Part shown: positions 10,397 to 24,100 of the stretch, in pieces
How the letters are laid out: the number at the start of each line of letters is the position of its first letter
How positions within the stretch are numbered: the stretch's first letter is position 1
Assembly (NCBI GenBank): GCA_905250075.1
Contig: CAJNOP010000059.1
Coordinates: 248,001-312,000, forward strand
Reading direction: 5' to 3'
Source of the DNA: Rotaria sp. Silwood1
Taxonomy: Eukaryota; Rotifera; Eurotatoria; Philodinida; Philodinidae
DNA: 64,000 nucleotides
Translations under genes and position numbers: made by a program
Notes under the pieces: model-generated
Database searches by the model: none
What the model was told of the DNA's origin: nothing
What the model saw: only the letters and a program-made list of their open reading frames with translations

Positions 10397-10858
10397 TTAA
10401 ATTTGTAATTTCTTCCGAACAGTTTGTTGAATAGCTTCTTTTTCCCAATTTTCTAATTCTCGTTCTTTAATATTAAATAAATCATTAGTATTTGATACAG
10501 GATTATAAAAATAAAATAAACCGTCGTCATTCAATGAAAATCTTGATTTAAATTGGAATGATTTTGAATCTTTATAAATATTGAAATACCATTTTTCAAG
10601 TTGAGTATGTTCTGTATCATTTTCTAATTTATAATGATAACATTGATCACAAACAAGTAGAATGATATTTTTAATTTGAATATCTTTTGGATATAATACT
10701 AAACCAATTTTTGGTCTTTTACATAAACAATTATGAATTGAACAACTAAATGAATTTGATGAAGTCGATGTTTGTTTATTAATGGAAAGATTTTCATTAT
10801 CATCACAATGTAAATTTAAATAAGGTTCTGTTCGTTGCATTGTAGATGATAAAGCCAT
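10397..10858 (-). CDS. orphan small protein, 153 aa, cysteine-containing
   Basis: A single open frame from ATG (10856-10858) to a stop at 10397. I do not recognise the family. Residues about 35-80 hold CSIHNCLCKRP and, 25 residues on, CDQCYHYK, that is two pairs of Cys that could bind a metal; the C-terminal half is charged (RELENWEKEAIQQTVRKK) and probably helical. A possible splice acceptor (TTGACAG) lies about 20 bases before the ATG. It is not interrupted by introns, unlike most neighbours. Codon style matches the real genes of the window and there are no Ser/Thr simple repeats. It could be a genuine lineage-specific gene, or the terminal exon of a longer gene. Confidence 0.55.
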   Translation of the reverse strand: MALSSTMQRTEPYLNLHCDDNENLSINKQTSTSSNSFSCSIHNCLCKRPKIGLVLYPKDIQIKNIILLVCDQCYHYKLENDTEHTQLEKWYFNIYKDSKSFQFKSRFSLNDDGLFYFYNPVSNTNDLFNIKERELENWEKEAIQQTVRKKLQI

Positions 10859-11898
10859 GAATTTAAAATTCGAGTACTGTCAAGAACTATGAAAAATTTT
10901 TTTAATGTTTAAATAAAAATGACATATAACTAACGTATATGCAAGATACAACGAGGCAAAGATAACTATCGTTTTTCTTATTATTATGGATTTCTCCAGT
11001 GTATAAATATTCATTTCATGACTCAAAATTATGATAAAAGCAAACATTACGCACGATGATAATGTATATTTTGTGATTAAAATAAACATAGTTTATCTTA
11101 TTGTTAGGAATTCAGATTATGTAAAGGTGATAATCGACATAATGAAAAAATATCATGCTTGCTCCCATTGTTTTACTACACTCAATGTAAATTTTAGACA
11201 AAAATACACCTAAAAGAAGTCATGTAAGACAAACAATGATTCAGCAACGTTTTTTTTTTCTTTTCTATCGTCCTCGATACTATTGTTGTATACTAATATA
11301 GGGTTTTTTTCTCTTTTTTGTTTACTTGTGTATATAAATCAAGGTAGGCGATATTGACTCTTGTCGTTGGCGATCAATGTTTTTATTTTGGATTAGTACA
11401 TTACACCTGTCCTGTCAATCACACAATATTTTCATAACACTTTTGACATAATTCTCCAGATAGAAAGAAAAAGAATATTTGAAATAAGTTTATTGGATCT
11501 GACAATATTGACTGTTTTTATCTCATCAAACAATGACATAGAAACAAGAAAGAATTTTCTTAATTGACATCATGAATTTTAAATCTTAAATCGAATTCAT
11601 CACAACTTAGATTCAGTGTGTTATCCAGCGTGAGAACAATGTCACATCAAAGATGAAGTTCGTTCATGCAGAATCGATACTATCGTGGCAAATATTATGT
11701 GTTGGCCTTTCCGGCAGTGAAAACTTGCAAACAAACATTGCTTAAATTTGAATTCATGTCTAATAAAATATTCAATAATATTATTTACACCGAAAAATAT
11801 TCTCGTTAGTAGTTCTTTGTTTTTCTTCTTGACATACAAAACAATGAACACAAATACATTTCTACATATATAAATATACAGTAAATAACAACTAACAA
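10859..11898. other. intergenic, no recognised gene
   Basis: AT-rich sequence between the 3' end of the ZNF106-like gene and the start of the 153-aa gene, both on the minus strand. Short frames at 10880-11213 and 11642-11851 show no family resemblance. Confidence 0.5.
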
Positions 11899-14800
11899 TT
11901 ATATAATAACTGTTTTGGAACTGTAATTTGTTATAAGAGAATCTGATGAGAATCCGTATGAATTCATTGGTGTTTGCACTGTAGATGGTGATGGCGATTC
12001 TAGTTTTGTTTCTAATATCAGATTATCTGTATGCACTCTTAAATGATCACTAAATTTTTTTAAAGGCACCCATTTCATGCATTGCTTCCATAGACATCGT
12101 TGAATCTTGAAAAAAAAAGCGATACATCGTTTTTCAACAAAATAAAACTCTTCGTCAATATTACTGTAGATGAATGTTGAACATGAAAAAGACGAGCATG
12201 AATAAAAACATCTTCACGACGAGAAAATGGTTGCCGACAAGACGCATACTGTTTAAAAAAAAGAATAAAAAGGTTTAAATCAGAAATATTCATCCGAACC
12301 AGGGCTTTCGAATAGGAAGGGAGGTCTTTACAGTTTCTTGATAACTATGGATAGCAACTGGATTTTGAAACATAATTGTCCTTTTCCAGATGAAAAGTGA
12401 AATAAAAATAAGCAGACAATCTTGTTGTCAAATAGATGGGAGAAGCTCCGAAGAAGGGACAGTCTCGTGGCAATTCGTCTGCTCTGGAAGAAGCCAGATC
12501 ACAGTAAGTTTCGTCTTTCTCTCTAAAGAACCAAAAATAGTTCAGAAACTCATACTAAAGGAATAAAACCTTCAACTCAGACGTATAAGCTAGACCAATA
12601 CAAAAAAAAAACAGATGAAAAATACTATTATCAAACTGCTAATAATTACAAAGACGCATATGTTTGTCTGATACATGTAATGTATGAACTAGAAGTTCTT
12701 TTCAAAATTATAATTGTCAGATGCATAGATTTTCACCGAATTTTACCGAAACTAATTCTGACACAAATTAGACACTAAAACAAAAGCATTTGAAGAGTGT
12801 TGTACAAGATACACGAAGATCTACACTCACCCATTATTTTTACTTTTTCTGTCGTTTAATAGTAAATGTTCTAGGAAATAGTCTGCACCCACTTTACTTT
12901 TACACGATAGTAGTACGAAAATTGGAAGGGCTACAGATAATTTATGAATTGATATTCTTCTATTTTTCATACAGCTGAACGCTCTATTTTCTTATTATAC
13001 ATTTCTCGACTATTTTTTGTATCGAACAATTTTCATAAATCCCGTCTTTCCTTCCGTCCGAGTTTCTATTGCTATCACTACGAGAATGAAAGTACGTTGT
13101 GCTCTTCCTAGTCTCTAAAAATCTGTCAACAATTCTGATCAGAACTTACTTCACATCTATAGACTTGATTAATATCACATTGTAAAACCTCAATTATACC
13201 ACTTTCCATTCCACAATAGACCTAATTTAAAAAGAAAAAGAAATATTTTAAATCAAAGAAAAAAACCCTTGTATTTTTATATAATACAAGATTATTTTTA
13301 AAAATCATTGATATAATCGATTGACTTGTTGTTGTTGTTAATTGTTGTATAAGTTCATGTGTTTGTATATTAAATATTTTAATAAGACCATCAAGTGATG
13401 ATGCAATTAATAGATGTTGTTGTTGATTCATTGCTATATTTGTTACCGCTTTTTCGAATTCTTTATATTCATATATAATAGCACCATTGAGAAAATTATG
13501 TACAATAATTTTTTTATCTGCTGAACAACTATATAATAGATGATGAATTGAATCAACAATTAACTGACGTGGAGATTTTGTATGACCTTTGTTAATTATT
13601 ATAGAATTGACATAAAATAAATAAATAATTCAAATTCAAATTTCTATTCTACCTGTTAATGTTAATCGTCGTTGTTCATTAAGTAAAGAAATAACAACAA
13701 TAGCTCCATCAAAAGATGATGCAATCAATAGATGACGACCATCTGGGTCACGTGTAGCTGCAACTGCTGATACAACATAAGGTGAACATTTAATTGTATG
13801 AATAACACACATCTATTATGCGAATAAAAAATAAAAGAAAGTTGAAGAAAGAAAAAATAAAATGAACAAACTTTTTTTAAAGAAATAAATGCAACTTCAC
13901 CAGAACCTAATCCAACCATTAAAATATGAAATTTAACAGCAGTACAATGTACAGGAGCAGCTAATGTTATTTCACCTTTTGGTTCATGTAATGGATGATC
14001 ACGATATAATCTTACGGTTTGATCAAAACCAGCAATACATAATATTGTACCACTAAATCTTTTACAATGTGCAACTTGTAATGTTTGTGAACCACCATTT
14101 GGTGTAAATATTGGTTGATGACGTGGATGTTCATTAAGTGTTTGAATTTGATAAAATCGTACTTGTCCATTTAATGAACATGAATAAAGTAAACCACGAT
14201 ACATACGTAAACAAACAATAGGACTTTGATGTTTTGTCATTATAATACCAGCTCGTGGTTGTTGATATTTTGTACGTTGATAAGTTTTACCTAATCGACG
14301 ACGATGCATCATACGCCAAACTTTATAATAATTTACTCGTGGATTGTATTGTATTGATGTTATTTTTGTTGATAATAATGAATCATTATTACCACGACGA
14401 CGACGTTTAAGAACATTACCAAGGATTTCATGACCAACACTTGTTTGAGGTGTTGTACGAAATAAACCTCCGCATGTACCAAGTAAAAAATCAATCAATT
14501 GTGGACCGGATATAGTAATTATTTCATATGATAAATCATTATCAACTTTCTAATATAATGTAGAGAGAAAAAAAACGAAATACATATAGTATTCAGTATT
14601 AATAAAGTCCTATATATGAACATTAATAGTTTGATTAGGTTTACATTAAATAAGAAACATCCAAAACTGGCGAATGCCGTTTGACTTGACCTTATGACTA
14701 CGATTGGATCTTCTTGACATTAACAGCATCCGAAAAACACTCGCGTCTATAATCCACTTGAGAAGAATTATTTTTGTCAAAGTTAGGCATTTCCAAAAAT

Positions 14801-15596
14801 ATCAAACTTTGCTTATATATAGAGCTAATCATCATTAAAAACTTCTCAGTACAAAACGACGCAATAATCAAATTTGTTTGAATGGTCCAATATCTCGAGA
14901 ACTATACGCTCGTTTTCTTTGAAACATTTAATGATTATTAGCTCTATCTGTGAGAAATATTTCTGAATGAAATTCTTTATTGTGATATTATCAGAAGTGC
15001 TTTACGCTGACAGACAAAAATAACTCTTCACCAGTGGACTCAAATCCTTTTAAGTTTTTCTTAGTCTTACATACGGTCTATTCATACTCATAATATTAGT
15101 CTGAATGGCATCTAACAGTTGAGGATGTTCTCTCATAAGAAGAACTATTTTAAAAATAGATTTCTAATGAATTATCAACTGAATACTATTCTAGAGCATT
15201 TCAATCATATATTGATTTATACATTTTCGCATATACCTGTTCATCTGCGATTCGTTCAAGTTGATCACGTACAAAGAAAACTTTCATTTCAAGTGGCATT
15301 GTTTGTTCAGGTGATTTTTGAAAATTAATTGAATGTAAACGATTCAGTGCCTTTTTAGTGGATTTATTAAAAAATTGTCGTGTGATTTTATCCATATCTT
15401 TTCGTTCAACAAAATGATGTTGTAATTTTGATTGTTGAGCAATTTGTAAACATAATTGTGATAGTATCTCACGACCACGACGAGATGATAATGAACCAAG
15501 AAACGTACAATTAAGTGAAGATGATGACAACGAAGATGATGCAGTAGATGTACCAGAACGAGAAGCGCTTGCTGTAGTAACTTCCATTTCGGACAT
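11899..15596 (-). CDS. ZNF106: ZNF106-like WD40 and C2H2 zinc-finger protein (619 aa)
   Basis: Seven exons in frame (minus strand): 15596-15237, 14549-13872, 13812-13653, 13586-13288, 13221-13150, 12248-12165, 12105-11899. Order: Ser-rich N-terminus (1-60), a charged linker, then WD40 repeats from about residue 200 (SPIVCLRMYRGLLYSCS; GLGSGEVAFISL; HLLIASSFDGAIVVI; LLYSCSADKKIIVHN; VYCGMESGIIEVLQCDINQ), then two C2H2-like fingers (YRCE..C..H..H and CLWKQC...HLRVH). This arrangement, with fingers directly after the last WD blade, matches the C-terminal part of ZNF106, an RNA-associated nuclear protein in vertebrates. Vertebrate ZNF106 is about 1880 aa, so the long N-terminal part is absent. 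An in-frame TGA just before the first exon's ATG supports this start. Finger residues match in spacing but the first finger is degenerate. Function here is inferred. Confidence 0.8.
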
Positions 15597-15656
15597 TCTT
15601 TCTTTTGGAGGATTTGAAAGATCCAAAAGGTTTGATTTCGATTGAAAAATTTTATG

Positions 15657-17513
15657 TCAAATCTAGAATAATATGAGCACCAATCCAACAAGAAGTTAAT
15701 TCATATCTCGTGTAATTCGCAATATCAATTGCTTTCAATCTACCAATGAAACAATGCAGTTTGCCTCGGTGATGTTAAACAATTAATATATCGAATAATC
15801 AAGAGTTCTTCGGCATTTTAATCATATTTTAAACACTAGTTAGTGTAGTTTTACATGAAACAGTATTGTATGACGGTAAAAAGAAACGAATAATTAAACT
15901 GCAAAAAAAGGTAAATACCATTTTGGCTCTAAAGATGGCGCTCAGATCGCCCAGTAATTGGCATCACTACTTGACTGATGTAATAAAATGTAATTCAATT
16001 TCTTGAACAAACATAAGTGGAGAAATTTCGAAAGTAATATTAGAATAAATTTTATGATTTTTCTAATATTGAAATCGTTCGTAATACTCAATGATCCTGC
16101 TCTTATTAGCAAAATGACCACTATCTTTTATGATAATATTATTGATATTGTAGAGAATAAGTTGTATACATCAAAATCAAAATGGACTTCAACATGATTA
16201 TTGAATATAAGCAGAATTTTATAAATGTTGTTAATAAGTGCATTTGTTTAGGTTAGATAATTTTCGACTAGTACATGAACATATCATACCGAATGTATCT
16301 ATGCAACAAGGCATTCCTATCAAGATTATGATCAACAACTTTCTTACTATGATGTTCAGTTTAATTCTCTGACTACAGATGATTGTATCTGGTATTAGAA
16401 CAGTAAGATGTTCAACAATTTCATTGGCGTATGCTTTGGAAAACAGATGTGACAAGTATATAGTCACAAATAGGAAGGTACCGAACCTGAACATTTGAGT
16501 TTGATAAGTTCGGTTCGATTGAGGTTTCGAGTGTGGATAAAGATGCGTAGCTGTGTGAATGTAAAAAGCACTTACACTCACATCCTCATATATTTATTAT
16601 TGAGATTGATCAGAAATCAGCAAAATAACTTAACCAAGAAGCCAAACAACACTTTATTCTTAGAAAAAATTATCAATATTTCATTATTAATTTTAGATTG
16701 GCTCGTGTATTACATTAATTGATCATGACAAGCGTCCACTCTAACCAAATTAAGTCTCCGATATGTGTATCTATTCTAGGGATGTCTCTAGGTCACCAGA
16801 ATGAGGGGAGCGATTAGGTGGTTTTGAAGGTTGATTGAAAGTTTTTGTTAAAACTGACTGAATTGTGGAGTATCTAAAAAGAACATATGAAAAATATAAC
16901 AGCAAATAAAAATTTAATAAAGTTTAGAAAGGTAAGAGTGGCTAATGAGAGAATGGTGTCGTCGATGAATGTTTGATCCTTGTTTCTGCTGTTATCATCT
17001 GTCATACTCTGTTACGAAACAATTTTCTAAAGCATACATATCATAAGTAATAATAATCTTTTATTATTTTGTTTTCCTAATCTGATCTTATGAAGCAAAA
17101 ATTTAAGATAATTGTTCAGGATTTTCAAAAAGTTCTTTTATCATGCAATAATTAATATTATCACAGTGATGGCAATTCAAAATTCAGGCAGACAAACGTA
17201 TGTCTTAATAGTTTATCTTTCTAATAATAAATTTCATAAATCGAAAGTCCTTTCACATATATAGAACTTACTTACTTATTTATTAAACCTGATTGCAAAA
17301 ATACTTTAGATTTCGTCGGTATCAAAATAATAAATAAAAAAGACGTGAGAAAATTTTTATTTTCATGCTATCTGCATTGTACGAATGTTTATTCAGTACA
17401 AATCAACAAGGAAAAATATACATGACGATAATTTCTACAGTCAAGAAATAGCGGACATAAAATAACAAACAAGAAATAAACAACATCAAAATAATAACAA
17501 TTCGTATAATAGA
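15657..17513. other. intergenic, no recognised gene
   Basis: Between the ZNF106-like gene and the 459-aa gene upstream of it, both on the minus strand. Several short frames, none with recognisable similarity or repeat structure. It should contain the ZNF106-like promoter and the other gene's 3' UTR. Confidence 0.5.
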
Positions 17514-20500
17514 TCAAAAGTTATTGCATTGTGTAGCTACTTCAGTATATTTCTTCCCTGAGCATAACCAGCAGCCAGATAAAATTGGTTGATTAAGAAA
17601 TGTCATGAGCAAATCTTGATTCATATTTGAATGTCGTTGTCTTATATTTGTTGAACTTTGTCTTTGTTCTTCATCTAACATTGATATAACATATTGTCTT
17701 AATTTTCTTAATTGTTTTTGTTGTTGTTTTATTTTTTTTAAAATTATATTAACTTTAGCTATTTTATCGTCATCGGTCATAGTTGTTGATACTCTTCTTA
17801 CTATATCTGTTAATAGCGAAATTTGATTAATTCCTGTTGTATCACATTCAAAAACCCAATCCGATGGTAATTCTTGATGATTATCATTATAAACATTTGA
17901 GATTGATTCAGATTCGATGATTTGTTTTTCGTCAATTTTAGTATTTGATTGTTTTTGTTTCTTTTCAAATCGTTTATGTAATCGTTTTTGACGTTTTAGT
18001 TCTTTTCTTTGTTCAGCATCAGTAGCATCTAGTTCATTGACTAACATAGCACATTGTTCATTGAGATCGTTTTGATTTAGTTGTGTTGGTTTTTCAGCTG
18101 ATGCAGGAGGCACAAGAGGAAGACGAAATGGAGAAGAAAATGGTAATAATTCTTCGACTTCATCACAATTATCAATAAGAAAACCTGAGTGAGGTAAGCT
18201 GTTTGAATTGGTTTGCAAAATTGGTTCACAATCGACGATCTAATATATATGAAAAGAAAAAACAATTGCTTTTTTTTTCTATTGTTTCTATATTAATAAA
18301 ACAGAAAAGGAAGGGCATGCCGTTTGATGTATATTTTAAGAATCTCGCATCACAAATCAATCTTGAGTTAGATCCATTCAAATCATATGAAGTTTTCTGA
18401 ATTTGTTAGAACTATAGTGAAGAGACTATTGTAAAATTTTTAGTTTTATATTATGTCGTTTTCGAGAGATATTCAACAAACAAGGATCAAAAATAGCTGA
18501 TTTGGCAATCAGAAATTCTTTGTGAATCCTAATTTGATAGATTTTAATTTCTTATTTGAATGAGCATGTCAGACTGCAGTGAGTTCTTCTTTTTAAATTC
18601 TTACTTTTCATTCAGAGAAAAAACATGACAAGTTAAATCGCTCACAAAACTTGTCGATGTGACCTCGTGAGAAGACACAACAGGAAACTCACAAACTTGG
18701 ACTGTTCTATATTTATGGTTTATTGTTACAGAGGTAGAAATTGTTCATGATTAAATCAGAATTGCCATGAAACACGGCAAATATCATTTTATTCTTTGCT
18801 TCATCGATTCCATTACCATATTAGCCTGGTATAAACATTGATTTCATCGTGCAGTCAGCTCCCAAGCACACTACTTTCTCTCGAAAAACTTTGACATATA
18901 CTGTCGAGTCTCACCTAAATTTTGAATTCAATCTGTTGATATATTTTTTTTATACCCATCCTATTCTAACTCTGCTAGATCAATAATATCACCACCCCAG
19001 TGCAGGGTTCCCGATTGTTTTGAAAAGTGGGAGGGGCTAAAAATTCGGCAGAAAGTCTAAAAATTTTGGCAGAAAGTGTCTCAGTTGCCTTTCCGGCAGA
19101 AATTGAACAACAAATGCTAATTTGATCGACTTTCTGCAAGATTTTGTTGGCAGAAAGTATTGTCCTTCGACTTTCTGCCAGAAAAATGGTGATTAGTGCT
19201 TAAAAACTGAGTTTCTGCCAGATATTACTACCAAATTTTCAAAAAAATTGGCAGAAAGTATAAGAAACTTTCGCAGAAAGTCGGACAGTTTTTCAAGTTT
19301 GGGGGGGCTAGATCCCCCCCAGCCCCCCCCCCCCCTAATCGGGGAGCCTGCCCCAGTGGTCGACATCGACAAAAAGATTCCTTTACAGCATTGAAGACTG
19401 AAACCGACAATATTTAGACTAGTTAAAATTTACAATAGAAAGCTCAGATTCATAGAGTATCTTAGACAATTCTAGAAAGTTCCAGAATGATCTAAGCACT
19501 GCTATTACTGATGCACCTTTTCCATTGCTAGAAAAACATACTCAATGATCATTGACCTTTCCTCGCCCACTGCTATGGACATGTGTACAATGACGTGTAT
19601 TTTTTTTCCTCCTGTCGCTAGTCGCTAGAGCCTTGGAGATAGCAGGGAAAATCTCGATTGAAACTTACATTCACTATTTTCTTCGAAACTATGTGTACGT
19701 TCGACTAAAAACAAAATATATTTCAAGCATAAATTGATAGAAATTATTAAAGCCTTCAGCAAAAAAAGAGATACAAAAAAAAATTTATATTGTTTATGAA
19801 TGATCAGACTACGGACTATCTTCCTTTTCGATTTTTCTGACCAAAAATTGACAAAGAAGAGTGTTTGATATGGTATAAAATGTAAATGTATCCATACCGA
19901 TGGTGGAGGTGTTGGCAGTAATTGTAGATTCGAACATTTATCATTTGATGTTGTTGTTGTTAGAGAATTATCAAATAAAATTCGTTCTATTGCACTAATA
20001 TCATCATAATTATTAGTATCAGCAATTAAATGAAATGAACTTCCATTAAAATGATTATTACTATTTTCTGTCGTATTTATTATCGTTGATATCTGATCAT
20101 TAGCAAAACGCATTCGATCGAATGTTGATGAATTTATTGAAGATTTTTGTTGTTGTGGCATACGAAGCATTGTTTCTAAATATTGTGTTTTTTGTTCAGT
20201 ACTTTCATTTGTTTTTGTTTTTTTTACTGAACGTATCCATGATTCACGTTCATGTGGTATAGCAGTAACTAATGTTGATGGATTCATTGTTTTTGTACTC
20301 ATCAATGGCATTGGTACTGAATCAGAATAATATGAATAAGTATTTGAATTTGATGGTTGATATTGATATTGTTGATTTGAAAAATTCATTTGATTTTTAT
20401 TATATGATCGATCATCACGATGAGATGATGAATATTGATACTGATGTCTATATCGTCGATTATAATCATCATTATCATCATATCGTCTATCATGACAATT

Positions 20501-20551
20501 TTTACTTCCATAATATGAATGATATCGATGTTTATCGTTCATCTTATTCAT
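17514..20551 (-). CDS. unrecognised two-exon protein, 459 aa, low complexity and coiled coil
   Basis: Exon 1 runs 20551-19898 and exon 2 18239-17514, joined at GTATGG/ATTAG with frame kept. Exon 1 (218 aa) is rich in Arg, Tyr, Asp, Ser and Gln (KHRYHSYYGSKN, RRYRHQYQYSSSHRDDRS) like RNA-binding or splicing-linked disordered proteins. Exon 2 (241 aa) has a basic helix (EQRKELKRQKRLHKRFEKKQ), a short block with DWVFECDT, a coiled-coil stretch (AKVNIILKKIKQQQKQLRKL) and a C-terminal GCWLCSGKK. I recognise no family. A pyrimidine tract and AG lie two bases before the ATG, consistent with trans-splicing of a leader. The 1.66-kb intron carries a hAT-like MITE. It might have been an upstream part of the ZNF106-like gene, but exon 2 ends in a stop and that gene has its own start. 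Confidence 0.62.
19003..19350. mobile_element. hAT-like MITE, 348 bp
   Basis: A perfect 8-bp duplication CCCCAGTG flanks it (18995-19002 and 19351-19358). Terminal inverted repeats are CAGGGTTCCCGATT on the left and CAGGCTCCCCGATT (inverse) on the right. The interior holds about six direct or inverted copies of GGCAGAAAGT, and G- or C-runs near the right end. No coding capacity. CAGGG ends and 8-bp duplications fit the hAT superfamily. It sits in the intron of the 459-aa gene. Confidence 0.9.
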
Positions 20552-21135
20552 ATCTAACAGATAAAAAAAAAGAAAACATCTAAATATTTTTTGTCTGTCA
20601 GCGAGATCGAAACATGACGAATAAATTTTATTTCTTCATTAGAAAATGTCGAACCATACACAAAGAAAATCAAAGAAAAGGCAAACACCGAGAACAAAAG
20701 AGAAGATACATGCACAAAAACAAAAACAAAAATCTGTTAAAAAAAACGAAACACATTTATATATACACATACAAAGGTTCAAGAATGCTCTAAATTATAT
20801 TCGAAATACATATAAAGAAGAACAAACAAAAAAAAACAAACAAAAATAGAACGCTGTACAAAACGAGGCAAAGCAAAGTATTTATTTTTCTTCATTCCAA
20901 ACAGTTTTGTTTTGTTTATGAGACAAAAAAAAACAAAGAAAAAGAGAAGAAGAGATTCTATCAACGAGAATACAAAAAAAAAACAAAAGAAGCTTATCTA
21001 CAAACTAAAAGAAATACGAACGACAATATATATTGTATTGAAATATAAGAATAATGCACAAATGGAAGAGTCATTCGTAAAGAAAAATCATTGAACCAAA
21101 AAAAACACAAACAAAAAGAAAAATATTTTTTTTCT
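20552..21135. promoter_or_regulatory. spacer between TDG 3' end and the next minus-strand gene
   Basis: A 584-bp spacer, very rich in A and C with repeated CAAAAA-type tracts on the plus strand (T/G-rich pyrimidine tracts on the minus strand). It must hold the TDG 3' end and the start of the 459-aa gene. On the minus strand a pyrimidine run followed by TTAG ends at 20554, two bases before the ATG. Confidence 0.5.
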
Positions 21136-24100
21136 TTATAAATCATTTATTGATACATATCGTAAACGTTTATGTAATGATGGTGAATGTTCATCAATAA
21201 TAAATGAAAAACGATATTGTTCATTGTTTATTGTATGTGGTTCACGTTCATAACGAACATATAAACATTCATCATTTGAACGTTTCTCAATTGAATTTGT
21301 ATTTGATATTTTTGGAAGAATAATAGCTGATGAATTTGTTGATGTTGAAGGAATTTGACATGATGATACGGATTTTATTGTTGATGGTACAACAATTAAT
21401 GTTTGTTTTGGTATTGTTTGGTGACTAGATAGAGAATCCTTTGAAGAAACTTTTTGTGTACGAATTGATAATGATGATGATGACGATGATGATGAATTAA
21501 GTATTGTATCAAATGATGGTAATGGTTCTGAAGTATTACTTATCAATGGACGTGAAATAACTTGAGATAGTGAAGAATTTTGATAATCAATTGTTGTTGT
21601 TGATGATTGAGGAGGATGATGAATTACATACGATGATATTGGTGATGAACGAGAATTTGCAACTAAAAAATTAAAATAATTTCTTTATTATGTAAGTAGA
21701 ACATTAAAAATAATGAGTGGCCCATAAAAAATGAAAGTTTCTATATCCATTCTAGTTTGCATAGATTCAGATAGAACTTTTTTTGGTAAAAAGATTCAGC
21801 GTTTAATTCTCTCCACAAAAAAAAGCCATACAAATGGATATTACACAGATGAAGGTTATTGTAATAATACTACAAACATGGAACATCAACAACTGCCAAG
21901 TACAAAATACAGCATGTCTCATAGTTATATTGACAAAGTGTACTATCCATTTTGTAGAGCTTCAATATTTTATTACTATGTTTAAGAATTTTCATAATGA
22001 AACCTTATTGTATAAAATATAATAGTTGCAAAAAAAACCGCTACTAAGAAAAAAAGTACTTAAACTTTAATTCTATGCCGATGAGCTAGAAGGTCAACAT
22101 AGATTTTCTCCTTCAGACAAGGATATATTAACATACAAAACAAATCTTATAACGTTCGATATCTCGTTTAACAGCTAAGCCCTGAAAGAATTTGGGATAT
22201 TTGACTAGACTATCAAACTTGGACTTTTGGCTTTTAATATAAAACTTTACACTGAGTTACTGCTTACAATCAGACTTTATCAAGCTCTATTTGTAGTCAA
22301 AATATCAGACAAAAGAATTGACGTCTATGTACTTTTTACCCAGTACGGAACTTCTTACAACTACTGTATTTTATGCAATAAGTTTTCATTTTGAAAATTC
22401 TTGAACAAAGTAATAAGATATTGAAGCTCTATAAAATGGATCATACGATTTGTCTATATAAGTTCACATAAATACAGGATAATTGTATTTTGTGTTTGAA
22501 AGTTATTGATGATGTATGTTTGCAATATTACTACAAAAACGTTTTTGTCTTTATTTCTATAGAAATATATTTATGTATAGTTTTGTAGAGAATCAAATAC
22601 TGCATGTTATGAGAAAATACAGAGACTTTCATTCGTTATAAATCATCTCTTTATTTACCTGTTGATGTATTATTTAAAGATGATGGTATTGAATAAGATA
22701 TAGATTGTGGTTGTGAATGTTGTCCTCCAATAAAAATAGTTTGTGTTGGTTGAGATTGAGATGATGATGATGATGATGATGATGATGAATTAAATCCTCC
22801 ACTAGCTAACGCAGCAAGTACAGCTGCATTTGTACTTGAAGATGAATTATCAATACAAGAATTTGTTGATGAACGTTGTTGTTGTTGATTGATTGTTGGT
22901 GGTGGTGGTGATGGTGAATAACTTCCATTATTTTGTAGATAAACACGTTGTGTTTGTTGATCATAAGTAAGTAAATTTTCATTTTGTTGTTGATGATTTG
23001 TATTATGTAAAATAGACATTGTTTGTGTTGTTAATGCATCTGTATTAAAAACTAAATGCGATGACGGTGATGATGATGGTGATGGACAAATTATTTGTTG
23101 AGATGATGATGATATATGTTTTGATATCATTTGTCCAGATGGAATTTTATCACCATAACATTTAAGTGTTTCAGCTGATAATTCAGAAAATGGTTTATTA
23201 CTAATACGTATTACTGTTTTTTGTAAAACACCATCGGTATCTTTTATTTTGATATCAGGAAACGTTATTTCAGCTTCATTTAATGAATGTAATGAACCAT
23301 TTACAAAATCACGTAATTTTCTTAAACCCATATAAAATGGTAATTTATCTTCGGCACGTGGTAATTGTGAACAACGAGCACTTGATGATGGCATTACAAA
23401 TACGTGCTATTGAAAAAAATAAATAAAATGTATTATTTCTTTTAACTCTAAAACTAAACAGCAAACAGAGTTTTTCTTTTCTTAAATCGAAGATTAGAAT
23501 ACATATTTTTTGACATATATATTTAATGAATCCACACCTCTCTAATAACATCTCATAAACGTACGACATAACTACACAAACTGATGTCTGTTTTTTTGAG
23601 GTTCTATTGTATCTACAATGAGATCTTGGTGAGGCTAACAAAAACATAAAAGAATTTGTTCTCATGGTCAAGGTACAAACGTTTTACTGAATGTTCAATC
23701 CAATATCAGGCATATACCAGAAAATCGAAAACTAGTACACTATCTTGAAAGTTTAAGTCGAAAAGAATATTCTTTTGTCGAGAAATTCAATTTCCAAAAA
23801 ATTATTACTTATCACAGACGTATCACAAAAATCGAGTTTACATGAAAAATATAATATCTTGATAAAAGAGTATTTTATTCGACTCTCAAGATATTCTATA
23901 GATCATTATATACCAGAGATGTTTACAGGACAGAGTAGGGTAAGATTTTCGTATCGTGTAAATTTAACCATCAAGTTTCTGAGTTTTAATTTTCAAAAAG
24001 GAGCGTTTTTGGAGGATTTTTGTGAGTCAAAAACAGAAAATAGGTTACAGAGGATAGTACCAGCTGATACTTAGAATTTTCTTCTATTAGATGTACATTC

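Noticed and set aside
14818..14946. Inverted repeat ATAGAGCTAAT...ATTAGCTCTAT in a ZNF106-like intron
   Set aside because: Arms of only about 20 bp with no target duplication; too weak to call an element.
17514..20551. Joining the 459-aa gene and the ZNF106-like gene into one full-length ZNF106
   Set aside because: Exon 2 ends in a stop without a convincing donor, and the ZNF106-like first exon has an in-frame stop before its ATG.
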